Source: an uncultured Actinomycetes bacterium
GTDB taxonomy: Bacteria > Actinomycetota > Actinomycetes > Nanopelagicales > Nanopelagicaceae
Length of the DNA: 38,063 bases
Direction of reading: 5' to 3'
NCBI GenBank assembly: GCA_903904665.1
Contig: CAIVDO010000040.1
Span: 1 to 38,063, forward strand
In this document: positions 26,114 to 35,229 of the stretch, piece after piece
How the letters are laid out: each line of letters begins with the position of its first letter
Numbering within the stretch: position 1 is the first letter of the stretch
Program-made: the position numbers and the translations under genes
Notes under the pieces: model-generated
What the model was told of the DNA's origin: nothing
Databases searched by the model: none
What the model saw: the letters and a program-made list of their open reading frames with translations, nothing else

Positions 26114-26523
26114 ATATCTTCAAGGATTAGCGAGACGGAGTTAATGCACCAGCGCTCATCGGTTGGGACATCATAACCTTCGCCCTTAAAAATATGACCT
26201 AAATGTGAACCACATGCTGCGCATCGAACTTCGGTGCGCACTCGAGGAAATAGCGAGCGATCTTCAATTAACTCAACTGCATCATCTTTGGTTGGGGCAT
26301 AGAAAGATGGCCAGCCGCATCCAGAGTGAAATTTAGTTTCACTTCTAAATAACTGCGCGCTACATGCTTTACATTTATAGACGCCCACTTTATCCGTGTC
26401 AGTGTATTCACCGGTAAATGGTCGCTCAGTTGCTGCATTGCGCAGGACATCATATGAAAGCTGATCTAATTTTGCTTTAAGTGCATCCTCATCGATAGAT
26501 ACTGGATAGTTTTTCTCGCTCAT
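26110..26523 (-). CDS. msrB: Peptide-methionine (R)-S-oxide reductase
   Basis: CKACSAQLFRSETKFHSGCGWPSFY, VRCAACGSHLGHIFKGEG, RWCINSVSL; zinc CxxC pairs. Confidence 0.95.
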   Translation of the reverse strand: MSEKNYPVSIDEDALKAKLDQLSYDVLRNAATERPFTGEYTDTDKVGVYKCKACSAQLFRSETKFHSGCGWPSFYAPTKDDAVELIEDRSLFPRVRTEVRCAACGSHLGHIFKGEGYDVPTDERWCINSVSLILEDI

Positions 26524-27047
26524 ACAATGATGCCTTCCGTTGGATAAGCAACCCCAGTACTGGAGTGACAGTCATACCCATTGGGATTCTTTTCTAAATA
26601 CCTTTGGTGGTATTCCTCAGCCAGGAAATACTCAATTCCATCAGCGCTCTTAATCTCGGTGACAATCTCATCTAATCCTTCGGAAGTGAGAACGCTTTGA
26701 TAAACATTGCGCGAATTAACTGCCGTTACATATTGCTCAGGGGTTGTTGTATAAATCGCACTACGGTATTGCGTCCCGATGTCCCCGCCTTGTTGGTTAA
26801 GAGAGGTTGGATCATGCATTGTCCAAAACTCTTCTAACAATCTCTGATAACTCACTTTTGTCTCATCAAATCTAACTTTGACCATTTCAGCGTGACCTGT
26901 GACCCCTGTGCATACTTGTTCATATGAAGGGTTAGCACGCGTACCACCCATATAACCAACAGAAGTTTCTGTGACACCATCAATGCGCCATAAGCGTCGT
27001 TCTGCGCCCCAAAAACATCCAGTTGCGAAATATGCTGTTGAACTCAT
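26520..27047 (-). CDS. msrA: Peptide-methionine (S)-S-oxide reductase
   Basis: MSSTAYFATGCFWGAERRLW, VGYMGGTRANPSYEQVCTG, EEYHQRYLEKNPNGYDCHSSTG; start moved to the Met before the GCFWG motif. Confidence 0.95.
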   Translation of the reverse strand: MSSTAYFATGCFWGAERRLWRIDGVTETSVGYMGGTRANPSYEQVCTGVTGHAEMVKVRFDETKVSYQRLLEEFWTMHDPTSLNQQGGDIGTQYRSAIYTTTPEQYVTAVNSRNVYQSVLTSEGLDEIVTEIKSADGIEYFLAEEYHQRYLEKNPNGYDCHSSTGVAYPTEGIIV

Positions 27048-27110
27048 GCGCGCAATTCTGGCAGTAACACTCAAGAAGCGCACCCGCTGATAACCTACTC
27101 ATGCTCATGA

Positions 27111-27182
27111 GCCCCCGTAGCTCAGGGGATAGAGCACCGCCCTCCGGAGGCGGGTGCACAGGTTCGAATCCTGTCGGGGGCA
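27111..27182 (+). tRNA. tRNA-Arg, anticodon CCG
   Basis: Acceptor GCCCCCG/CGGGGGC, anticodon stem CCGCC/GGCGG with loop CTCCGGA, T arm CAGGTTCGAATCCTG; CCA not encoded. Confidence 0.95.
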
Positions 27183-27229
27183 CAAGGCGACTTAAATCAC
27201 CCTTTATTAGCAAATCTCTTTGCATTCAT

Positions 27230-27332
27230 CCTTGTTAATCACTGCATAACAAGGGAGAATTACCTTCTTGCGCAACATCGATGTGCGTATTACCACGTTA
27301 AGAATTATCGTGATTTGGGTATGCCCAAATCA
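27230..27332. promoter_or_regulatory. Three consecutive dyads in the whiB1 upstream region
   Basis: CCTTGTTA-N9-TAACAAGG (27230-27254); ACATCGATGT (27275-27284); TGATTTGGG-TATG-CCCAAATCA (27311-27332). Confidence 0.6.
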
Positions 27333-27351
27333 TCTATAGAGGAGGTTCCCC

Positions 27352-27621
27352 ATGGATTGGCGTCATCAATCTGCCTGCCGCGATGAAGATCCAGAACTTT
27401 TCTTCCCTGTTGGAAATACAGGACCAGCATTAACTCAAATTGAAGAAGCAAAAAAAGTCTGCAACCGCTGCATTGTTAAAGAGCCATGTCTTGCATGGGC
27501 CCTTGAGAGCGGTCAAGATGCTGGCGTTTGGGGCGCTCTTTCAGAAGATGAACGCCGTGCACTCAAGCGCCGTGCTGCACGTAACCGTGCACGCCTATTG
27601 GAGCAGCAAAACCAGTTTTAA
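27352..27621 (+). CDS. whiB1: WhiB1-type Fe-S transcriptional regulator
   Basis: MDWRHQSACRDEDPELFFPVGNTGPA...CNRCIVKEPCLAWAL...GVWGALSEDERRALKRR; four conserved Cys; neighbouring PdtaS-like gene as in Mycobacterium tuberculosis. Confidence 0.92.
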   Translation: MDWRHQSACRDEDPELFFPVGNTGPALTQIEEAKKVCNRCIVKEPCLAWALESGQDAGVWGALSEDERRALKRRAARNRARLLEQQNQF

Positions 27622-29087
27622 AGTGGAAACCGTAAGTTAGCTTGCGTTCCTGAATCTGTTGACTGCAATTTCAATACACCTTTGAGCTCATTTTCAGTCA
27701 ACGTTCTAACTATTTGCAGACCAAGATTTGAAGAAGTTGCTAAGTCGAAACCCTCAGGTAAGCCGACTCCATCATCAAGGATGTTAATTACACACTCATT
27801 GCTATAGCGAGATAATTCAATTGAGAGTAAAGAACCTTGTTCTGCTAGACCATGCTCAAGTGCATTGTGCATCAGTTCTGTAACAACTAGTGATAACGGC
27901 GTCGCCACGCGAGACTCCAAAGAACCAAGCTCGCCCTTTCTTTCAATACGCAATTGACCCATGCGCGGACTCAGCTCGAGAGCATGGGATATCAGACTAG
28001 TAAGAACTTCATCAAATGCTACGGTGTTCTCGCTGCTACTTGAAAGAGTCTCATGGACCAAAGCGATAGATGCAATTCGTCGTACAGCTTCATTGAGTGC
28101 AGAAGCAGCGCTTGGATCCTCAATTCTGCGTGCTTGTAAACGAAGAAGAGCTGAGACCGTTTGTAGATTATTTTTTACTCGGTGGTGAATTTCACGAATA
28201 GTGGCATCTTTAGTGACTAACTCACGTTCGCGCCTGCGTAGCTCTGTGACATTTTGTAGCAAAACTATTGCTCCGATGCGATCTTCGCCTTGTAGTAGTG
28301 GAAGAACTAATAGATCGATAGTTGCACCTTGATTATCTATCTCTACGCGCCGTAGTACTTTTCCATTCAAACGAGTGCGAATCCCCTCTTCATGGGGATT
28401 AGGTGAGTTCTTAGCAACTTCTTCAGCAACTTCACCTAACTTGTGATTTTCAATCTCGTTTTTCCAACCCATGCGGCTAAATGCAGATCTGGCATTTGGG
28501 CTGGCATAGGAAATAACACCGTTAACATCCAAGCGAATGAGTCCATCGCCAACGCGCGGAACTGGCTCAAAAAGTGAACCTGCATCGCCATATGGAAAAC
28601 TGCCTTGTGCAACCATGCGATAGAGACAATGTGCAATCTCGCGATAATTTAATTCGAGTCGACTTGGGGAGCGCATTAAATCCGCATTACGGTGACGAGT
28701 AATCACTGCAATAACTTGACCATCAAAGAGCACAGGCGTGGCTTCTTCCTTGATCATCATCTCGCCGATTTGTTCAGCTTCTGTATCTCTAACTATTTCA
28801 CCACTTGATAAAGCTCCGTCAATTCTTGGCCTGCTACCCCACATGACTTCATCACCGATTACGTCATTGGTAAAAACTGTTGCGGCAGTAGTTGGGCGTA
28901 TATGTGCTACTGCAACATGGCCAGTTGGCCACATCTTCATATCTTTTCGAATTGGAACCCAGAGAATTAAGTCAGCAAAAGATAGATCTGAAAGGAGTTG
29001 CCAGTCCGCGACGAGTTCACGCAGTTTGTGTGCTTGGTCGATAGTAACTGAACTGCGTCCGTGAATAAGAGTTTCAAACTGGGGCAC
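27618..29087 (-). CDS. PdtaS-like sensor histidine kinase (HisKA_2)
   Basis: EIHHRVKNNLQTVSALLRLQARR, LMHNALEHGL, DDGVGLPEGFD; PAS-like region; adjacency to whiB1. Confidence 0.88.
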   Translation of the reverse strand: MPQFETLIHGRSSVTIDQAHKLRELVADWQLLSDLSFADLILWVPIRKDMKMWPTGHVAVAHIRPTTAATVFTNDVIGDEVMWGSRPRIDGALSSGEIVRDTEAEQIGEMMIKEEATPVLFDGQVIAVITRHRNADLMRSPSRLELNYREIAHCLYRMVAQGSFPYGDAGSLFEPVPRVGDGLIRLDVNGVISYASPNARSAFSRMGWKNEIENHKLGEVAEEVAKNSPNPHEEGIRTRLNGKVLRRVEIDNQGATIDLLVLPLLQGEDRIGAIVLLQNVTELRRRERELVTKDATIREIHHRVKNNLQTVSALLRLQARRIEDPSAASALNEAVRRIASIALVHETLSSSSENTVAFDEVLTSLISHALELSPRMGQLRIERKGELGSLESRVATPLSLVVTELMHNALEHGLAEQGSLLSIELSRYSNECVINILDDGVGLPEGFDLATSSNLGLQIVRTLTENELKGVLKLQSTDSGTQANLRFPL

Positions 29088-29088
29088 T

Positions 29089-29475
29089 TTATTTCCACTC
29101 CCCCATATTCAACTCAATCTCCTGAGTTGCAAACCAAATCAACTCTTCATCATTGGGAAAGAGTAAAAGTGCGCATTGAACTTGCTCCCACATTAGTTTC
29201 GAATTCAGTGTCACTGATTTTTCATTTACTTGATTGACTTGTGTTGCTTCCAACTCAATTGCCAAGACAATCCCCGGGGCTTTACTGGAGCTAGGCATTT
29301 CTAATGCAGTTTGAGCTGCCTCAAGGGATAGAAGATATTCAATTTCCTCTTCATCTAAATCTTCATTCTCGCCAACGTAAAAGGGTGTTGGTGCAAGAAT
29401 TGATTCGACCTCTATTGAACCTGAGTTAAGAAAGGTGGCGAGATTTTCGTGAGTAATAGGCAGATAGGCTCGCAT
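29089..29475 (-). CDS. Hypothetical protein (128 aa)
   Basis: Open reading frame tightly packed between neighbours; acidic composition; no recognised domain. Confidence 0.6.
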   Translation of the reverse strand: MRAYLPITHENLATFLNSGSIEVESILAPTPFYVGENEDLDEEEIEYLLSLEAAQTALEMPSSSKAPGIVLAIELEATQVNQVNEKSVTLNSKLMWEQVQCALLLFPNDEELIWFATQEIELNMGEWK

Positions 29476-29494
29476 GCCTTAATAGTATTAGAAG

Positions 29495-30589
29495 TCAGCG
29501 CTTAATCTGACTGGCGATGGTGGCGATTGATTTACGCAAAGCAGAGCGTGTATTAACCTCAATAAGCGTTGCTTTTTGCTCAAGAGCTGCAGTTGCAGCC
29601 CTGACATCACGACCTATCACTCTCACACATAATGGACGAAGACGCGTAGCAATAGCTAGGAATCGTGCCTCCTCATCCTGGCCCTTCTTTCCCTGAGATC
29701 TCATATTGAGGCTAAAACTTAACTGCGACCTAATCGAAGTTTTTTCTAATAATGCGCAGACTTGTTCCAATCGATGGATGCCTAATAGATCGGGCCTTGC
29801 AATCACCATGAGTTCATCGCCTTGATCACAACTCCACGTTGTCATCGTAGAAGTCCAACGTCTATCGGTTAGGCGATTAGATAGACCCGAGATCGACCCA
29901 AGATCAATAACTATGTTGTCGAAAACCTCGGTTGCATTCTCCATAAATTGATCTACAGATCCAGCCTCTTCTTGCGTAATCTCGGCAATCGCTAGATTGG
30001 GCGCAATTGTTCGCCAGCCATTTTCCGATTGCACATTTCGAATAGCTATCAATGCTGCAATGGATGGTGCTCGAAAATTGGCATCGATCAACAAGGTAGA
30101 TTTATCTAAAACGCTGAGCTCCATCGCTAAGTTAAGTGCGATGGTTGTGCAGCCTGTATCGCTGCCCGCTGAACCAATAGCCATGACGTGTGCCTTACGG
30201 CTTTGTCGGCTGATTTGTGTGCGTTGACGCAGCATTGGTGCCCGAACGAATCCTCTAACAACACTTACTAGATCAGTAGCTGTGGTCGGGATAGCGTGTA
30301 CATCACTAAACTCTAAATCAGAGTCATTAGAGAAGCCAACGATTTGCTTTACTTTTGCAGATAAATTGCTAATCACTTCAGGTGTAATACCTGATAAATC
30401 TGGGGCATAAATCAATAAGGAACTTGCTGCAGCCTCTACATTATTGGCACAAAACCTCTCTAGGGCTTCGGTATCGATCGCTCTAAAAATCACACTCCAT
30501 CCCTGTGCAAAGAGCGTGCCAGAGACAAAACTTTCAAACTGTGCATCAGCGATTGCGGTAATAACAACAGGTAATTCTTGATTAGACAT
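29495..30589 (-). CDS. CpaE/MinD-like P-loop-fold protein with non-canonical Walker A
   Basis: GSAGSDTGCTTIALNLAMEL...STLLIDANFRAPSIAAL; receiver-like N-terminal half; neighbour of SAF-domain CpaB-like gene. Confidence 0.72.
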   Translation of the reverse strand: MSNQELPVVITAIADAQFESFVSGTLFAQGWSVIFRAIDTEALERFCANNVEAAASSLLIYAPDLSGITPEVISNLSAKVKQIVGFSNDSDLEFSDVHAIPTTATDLVSVVRGFVRAPMLRQRTQISRQSRKAHVMAIGSAGSDTGCTTIALNLAMELSVLDKSTLLIDANFRAPSIAALIAIRNVQSENGWRTIAPNLAIAEITQEEAGSVDQFMENATEVFDNIVIDLGSISGLSNRLTDRRWTSTMTTWSCDQGDELMVIARPDLLGIHRLEQVCALLEKTSIRSQLSFSLNMRSQGKKGQDEEARFLAIATRLRPLCVRVIGRDVRAATAALEQKATLIEVNTRSALRKSIATIASQIKR

Positions 30590-31199
30590 TAGAACTAATC
30601 ACCACCAAACGTCCCTGTGTAGTTGCTGCCAGAAGGCGTAATACTTGAGTTTGCTCTACAGAGACAGTGATAGCAGCATCAGTACCAAAATTCTTACTCT
30701 TTCCATCAGTACTAATGACTTGCACACTTCCGAGAATTAGAACTGGATCTTGTGGCAGTTCTCCACTTTGGCTATCAACGACCCAATAAATATCAACCAA
30801 ATCTCCAAGCTGCACATTTGCCGCTAGATCTACTGAACGAATACTCAATGGAACGGCGCTGCTAGCCATAATTGATGCCGTTGAACTGACATTATCAATG
30901 GAGAGAATCTCCCCAGAATCAACTGTCTGCGTGAGCACCTGCCCCACTGGATCTAAATCTTTGGAAAGATAATTGATAGTGCTTGAACCAAGATCAAGAT
31001 CTACTAACACAAGATCTCCTGCAGAGATCTGATGTCCGCTCTGCAAGTCACTGGCTGCTACCCAAAACTTGGAAGTTGAGTTAGATGCTGCTGCCAAGAA
31101 AAATGCCGAAAGAAATGATGCGCAAATCAAAGCTATGGCAAGGGGTATTCGTGATGGATTATGTGCAATTGGTTTTCTCATGGCTGCACCCAATGCCAT
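30582..31199 (-). CDS. SAF-domain CpaB-like membrane-anchored protein
   Basis: N-terminal TM; KFWVAASDLQSGHQISAGDLVLVDLDL (SAF) and VGQVLTQTVDSGEIL; start could also be a downstream Met. Confidence 0.75.
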   Translation of the reverse strand: MALGAAMRKPIAHNPSRIPLAIALICASFLSAFFLAAASNSTSKFWVAASDLQSGHQISAGDLVLVDLDLGSSTINYLSKDLDPVGQVLTQTVDSGEILSIDNVSSTASIMASSAVPLSIRSVDLAANVQLGDLVDIYWVVDSQSGELPQDPVLILGSVQVISTDGKSKNFGTDAAITVSVEQTQVLRLLAATTQGRLVVISSNV

Positions 31200-31227
31200 A
31201 GAGAAGGAAAGATTATTGGCTTATCCA

Positions 31228-31249
31228 CACTCATCCTTTGGGATGAGTG
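31228..31249. promoter_or_regulatory. 9-bp perfect inverted repeat in a divergent promoter region
   Basis: CACTCATCC-TTTG-GGATGAGTG; no T-tract on either side. Confidence 0.6.
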
Positions 31250-31303
31250 AGATGTAGCCATTTGGTTGAGGCTAGGTGGGCCCACAAGTAGAAATCTCAC
31301 CCC

Positions 31304-31831
31304 ATGACAACTAACCGAGTAATAGATGATGAGATTGAGATCAACAGTTTTCGTATTGAGGCTTTTAATAGTGACGAGCTAGCCGATTGGCAGCATCCAC
31401 TACTAGAGATCTTTAAACCTCAACCAGAAATCAACATTCCTGTCCGCCCAAAGCTCTATTTGATTCCCTCACAATTTGATGATGATTTCGATTCCGAGTT
31501 CGCACCTGTCCCCACATCTGCATTAGATCTACCAGAGCTACGGCAATGGACAACACGTTTTGCCAATAACATTATTGAAATCTGGGCTGGACGGCGATCT
31601 CCTAGGCAGATTGAATCGCAATGTCATCACAGAATTTATGCAGAGCTGGTAAAGAAATCCGGATCCCAAAAAGAGTTAGGGCACATTCGGAAAATTCACA
31701 TTCAGGAGCCATTAGATGGAATATGTGAAGCAACTATCACGGTGCGATATGAAGATCGCCTACGATCAATGTTGGTGCGCTTTGAAGGGGTAGATAAGCG
31801 TTGGTTATGTACAACTCTTACTTTACTTTAA
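31304..31831 (+). CDS. Rv3235-family protein
   Basis: [40 protein letters not shown]...[30 protein letters not shown]; convergent to secA. Confidence 0.75.
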   Translation: MTTNRVIDDEIEINSFRIEAFNSDELADWQHPLLEIFKPQPEINIPVRPKLYLIPSQFDDDFDSEFAPVPTSALDLPELRQWTTRFANNIIEIWAGRRSPRQIESQCHHRIYAELVKKSGSQKELGHIRKIHIQEPLDGICEATITVRYEDRLRSMLVRFEGVDKRWLCTTLTLL

Positions 31832-34500
31832 GCCCCACCGTGGCAACGCTTGTATTTCTTGCCTGAACCACATGGACATGGTGCATTGCGTGAAACTTCA
31901 CCCGTAGTTTTGACTCCATTTTCATCAGCTGCTGTGTATTGCAGACCTGAAGTTGGAAGTGCTTTAGCTTCAAGACCAGCGCCCTTTATCTCATTACTAG
32001 ATGCTTCAACGGTGACCTCGATATTAAAGAGCAAGCTAGCAATCTCTTCTTTGATTGCATCCATCATTGCCGAGAATAAATCAAAGCCTTCGCGTTGATA
32101 TTCAACAAGAGGATCACGCTGAGCCATCGCTCGCAGACCAATACCTTCTTGGAGATAATCCATCTCATATAGGTGCTCGCGCCATTTGCGATCTAGAACT
32201 GACAGCAAAACCTTGCGCTCTAATTCACGCATTACTTGCGAGCCTAGAGACTCTTCACGTTTTGCATAGGCGCTTTGGCAATCTTCAATAACGGCAGCAG
32301 CTAAGAAATCACCGTCCAAACCATTGCGTGAGCCAACTCGTGCGATTAACTCATCTATCGTAAACGAGATTGGATAGATTGTTTTTAATGCATTCCACAA
32401 TGTATCTAGATCCCAGTCTTCAGAGTAACCCTGTGATGTGGCCATTCCTACGTATGCAGTGAGGGTATCTTCAACAAAAACAGCTACTTGATCCTTGATA
32501 TCGGCGCCTTCTAGAACCATACGGCGCTCACCATAAACTACTTGGCGCTGTCGGTTCATGACATCGTCATATTTCAAAACATTCTTACGCATTTCAAAGT
32601 TTTGAGACTCTACTTGGGTCTGTGCTGAGCGAATGGCATTACTGACCATCTTTGATTCAATAGGTGCATCTTCAGGAATTCCAGCTGCTGTTAAGAAACG
32701 CTCAACCATTCCAGAGTTAAAGCGGCGCATGAGTTCGTCTTGAAGTGAAAGATAGAAACGAGATTCACCAGGATCGCCTTGACGTCCTGAACGACCGCGT
32801 AGCTGATTATCAATACGGCGAGACTCGTGGCGTTCAGTTCCAAGAACATAGAGACCACCAAGGGCGATTACTTCTTCGTGACCAACGGCAACAGCTGACT
32901 TTTGTCGAGCAATCTCATCAGGCCAAGCCTTTTCATACTCTTCTGCATTATCAACTGGAGAAATTCCACGGCGTTGCAGTTCGTAATCAGCCATGAACTC
33001 TGGGTTTCCACCAAGCATGATGTCGGTACCACGACCGGCCATATTTGTTGCAACCGTTACAGCGCCTTTAACACCTGCGCGAGCGATGATCGCAGCTTCG
33101 CGTTCGTGGTGTTTAGCGTTGAGAACTTCATGAGGAACTCCAGATTTGCGGAGGAATGCTGAAAGCTCCTCTGATTTTTCAACGCTGACTGTACCGACAA
33201 GAACAGGTTGACCCTTACGGTGTTTTTCAACGATATCTGCAGTGACAGCAATAAATTTTCCAGCTTCGGATTTATAAACAAGATCTGCTTGATCGATACG
33301 AACCATTGCGCGATTTGTTGGAATTGGTACTACTCCAAGCTTATAAATCTGATGAAACTCTGAGGCCTCAGTCATTGCGGTACCGGTCATACCTGAAAGC
33401 TTTTCGTATAGACGGAAATAGTTCTGCAAAGTAATCGTTGCAAGAGTCTGATTTTCATCCTTAATTTCAATACGTTCTTTAGCTTCAAGGGCTTGGTGTA
33501 AACCCTCGCTATAACGACGGCCGGCTAACATGCGGCCAGTGTGCTCATCGACAATTAAAAGCTCGCCATTCATTACAACATAATCCTTATCGCGCTTGAA
33601 AAGCTCCTTAGCGCGAACAGCGTTGTTGAGATAGCCAATCATCGGTGTATTTGCAGCTTCATAAAGATTGCCGATCTGCAGCAACTCTTCGACCTTAGTT
33701 ACGCCATCTTCAAGAATTCCAAGGGTGCGCTTCTTCTCATCGATCTCGTAGTGGACATCGCGTTGTAGTTTGCCAACTAGGTTTGCAAACTCGACATACC
33801 ATTTAGTTGCTTTGTCAGCAGGACCACTAATGATCAATGGCGTACGGGCTTCATCAATCAAAATTGAGTCAACTTCATCTACAACCGCAAAGAAGTGATC
33901 GCGTTGCACGCACTCCTCAAGAGACCAAGCCATGTTGTCGCGCAAGTAATCAAAACCAAATTCATTGTTAGTTCCATAAGTAATATCTGCAAAATATGCT
34001 TCACGGCGCTCTGCAGGAGTCATGTTTGCAAGAATCACGCCAACTTTTAATCCTAGGAAACGGTGGATACGACCCATCCACTCACTATCGCGCTCTGCTA
34101 AATAATCATTTGTTGTAACGACGTGAACGCCTTTACCAGCCAAGGCATTGAGATATGAAGGAAGAGTTGCAACGAGAGTCTTACCTTCACCAGTACGCAT
34201 TTCAGCGATATTGCCTTTATGAAGTGCTGCTCCACCCATTAACTGAACGTCATAATGGCGCTGGCCCAATGTTCGCTTTGCAGCTTCTCGCACAACGGCA
34301 AAGGCCTCAGGCATTAAATCATCGAGTGATTCACCTTTTGTATAACGATCTTTGAAGATATCTGTCTGAGCGCGAAGCTCTGAATCTGACATCGCCGTGA
34401 TGCGCGCCTCGTGGCCATTAACGACAACAACAATCTTGCTCAGTTCGCGAAGGACGCGACCTTCACCTGCACGCAAAATTCTGTCAAAAAACGCTGGCAT
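31828..34500 (-). CDS. secA: Preprotein translocase ATPase SecA
   Basis: [59 protein letters not shown]-terminal [14 protein letters not shown]. Confidence 0.98.
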   Translation of the reverse strand: MPAFFDRILRAGEGRVLRELSKIVVVVNGHEARITAMSDSELRAQTDIFKDRYTKGESLDDLMPEAFAVVREAAKRTLGQRHYDVQLMGGAALHKGNIAEMRTGEGKTLVATLPSYLNALAGKGVHVVTTNDYLAERDSEWMGRIHRFLGLKVGVILANMTPAERREAYFADITYGTNNEFGFDYLRDNMAWSLEECVQRDHFFAVVDEVDSILIDEARTPLIISGPADKATKWYVEFANLVGKLQRDVHYEIDEKKRTLGILEDGVTKVEELLQIGNLYEAANTPMIGYLNNAVRAKELFKRDKDYVVMNGELLIVDEHTGRMLAGRRYSEGLHQALEAKERIEIKDENQTLATITLQNYFRLYEKLSGMTGTAMTEASEFHQIYKLGVVPIPTNRAMVRIDQADLVYKSEAGKFIAVTADIVEKHRKGQPVLVGTVSVEKSEELSAFLRKSGVPHEVLNAKHHEREAAIIARAGVKGAVTVATNMAGRGTDIMLGGNPEFMADYELQRRGISPVDNAEEYEKAWPDEIARQKSAVAVGHEEVIALGGLYVLGTERHESRRIDNQLRGRSGRQGDPGESRFYLSLQDELMRRFNSGMVERFLTAAGIPEDAPIESKMVSNAIRSAQTQVESQNFEMRKNVLKYDDVMNRQRQVVYGERRMVLEGADIKDQVAVFVEDTLTAYVGMATSQGYSEDWDLDTLWNALKTIYPISFTIDELIARVGSRNGLDGDFLAAAVIEDCQSAYAKREESLGSQVMRELERKVLLSVLDRKWREHLYEMDYLQEGIGLRAMAQRDPLVEYQREGFDLFSAMMDAIKEEIASLLFNIEVTVEASSNEIKGAGLEAKALPTSGLQYTAADENGVKTTGEVSRNAPCPCGSGKKYKRCHGGA

Positions 34501-34545
34501 CGATGCAACCTTTCAAACCCTCACGAACTGATCTGCTCAAGGCTC

Positions 34546-35181
34546 CTATCGTAGAGGTTGCGCCACACAAGCGGTAACTGAGCCCAATACGTGAAATCCA
34601 TGAGATTTCAAGGCCCGAGCCGCCTCAGAGACGGTGGCACCAGTGGTCACAACATCATCGATGAGAATTAAATCACCCCGGGGATATACGTTATGCGCAA
34701 CATCAAAAGCTCCATGCATATTTAGCAACCTGGCCTTAGAGCTTAGCCCGCTTTGATCTTTGACTTGACGAATGAGAGTTAAGGCAGGAATCACCGGAAT
34801 TGATGTCAACTTTGAAACTTCATTGCAAATTTCGGGAATAAAACTTCTACCTCTTCTTCTTAGATTCTTCGGCGCAGACGGGATTGGAACCAGACGGAGA
34901 TTATATTTATCGAAATTAGCTCTATTAAGAACATGGACAATCGCGTCAATGATTAACCGATCGGCACCTTTGAGTCCCCTCTCTTTAGCGGCCAGAATTA
35001 TTCTGCTGGCAACCGGGGAATAGAGAACGGCCGAATGAACTTGCATTTTTTGAACATGCGTTAGATAGATATGAGGATGCCACTGGCTACGACAACTAGA
35101 ACATATTGATAAACCAATTGCATTGCATCCATAGCATCGTGTTGGGAAAAGCAGCTGACTTAACTCTTCAATGACGGACAC
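34546..35181 (-). CDS. ComF-family phosphoribosyltransferase-like protein
   Basis: CYGCNAIGLSICSSC zinc finger; LILIDDVVTTGATVSEAARAL PRPP-binding motif. Confidence 0.88.
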   Translation of the reverse strand: MSVIEELSQLLFPTRCYGCNAIGLSICSSCRSQWHPHIYLTHVQKMQVHSAVLYSPVASRIILAAKERGLKGADRLIIDAIVHVLNRANFDKYNLRLVPIPSAPKNLRRRGRSFIPEICNEVSKLTSIPVIPALTLIRQVKDQSGLSSKARLLNMHGAFDVAHNVYPRGDLILIDDVVTTGATVSEAARALKSHGFHVLGSVTACVAQPLR

Positions 35182-35229
35182 ATAGAAAAGTTAGTTTAGA
35201 AATCTCATCCTTAATTTAAGGTGTGGAAA

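Noticed and set aside
26980-27225. 81-aa minus ORF 26980..27225 containing 'LVPPTGFEPVHPPPEGGALSPELRG'
   Set aside because: This is antisense translation of the tRNA-Arg gene, a familiar spurious annotation.
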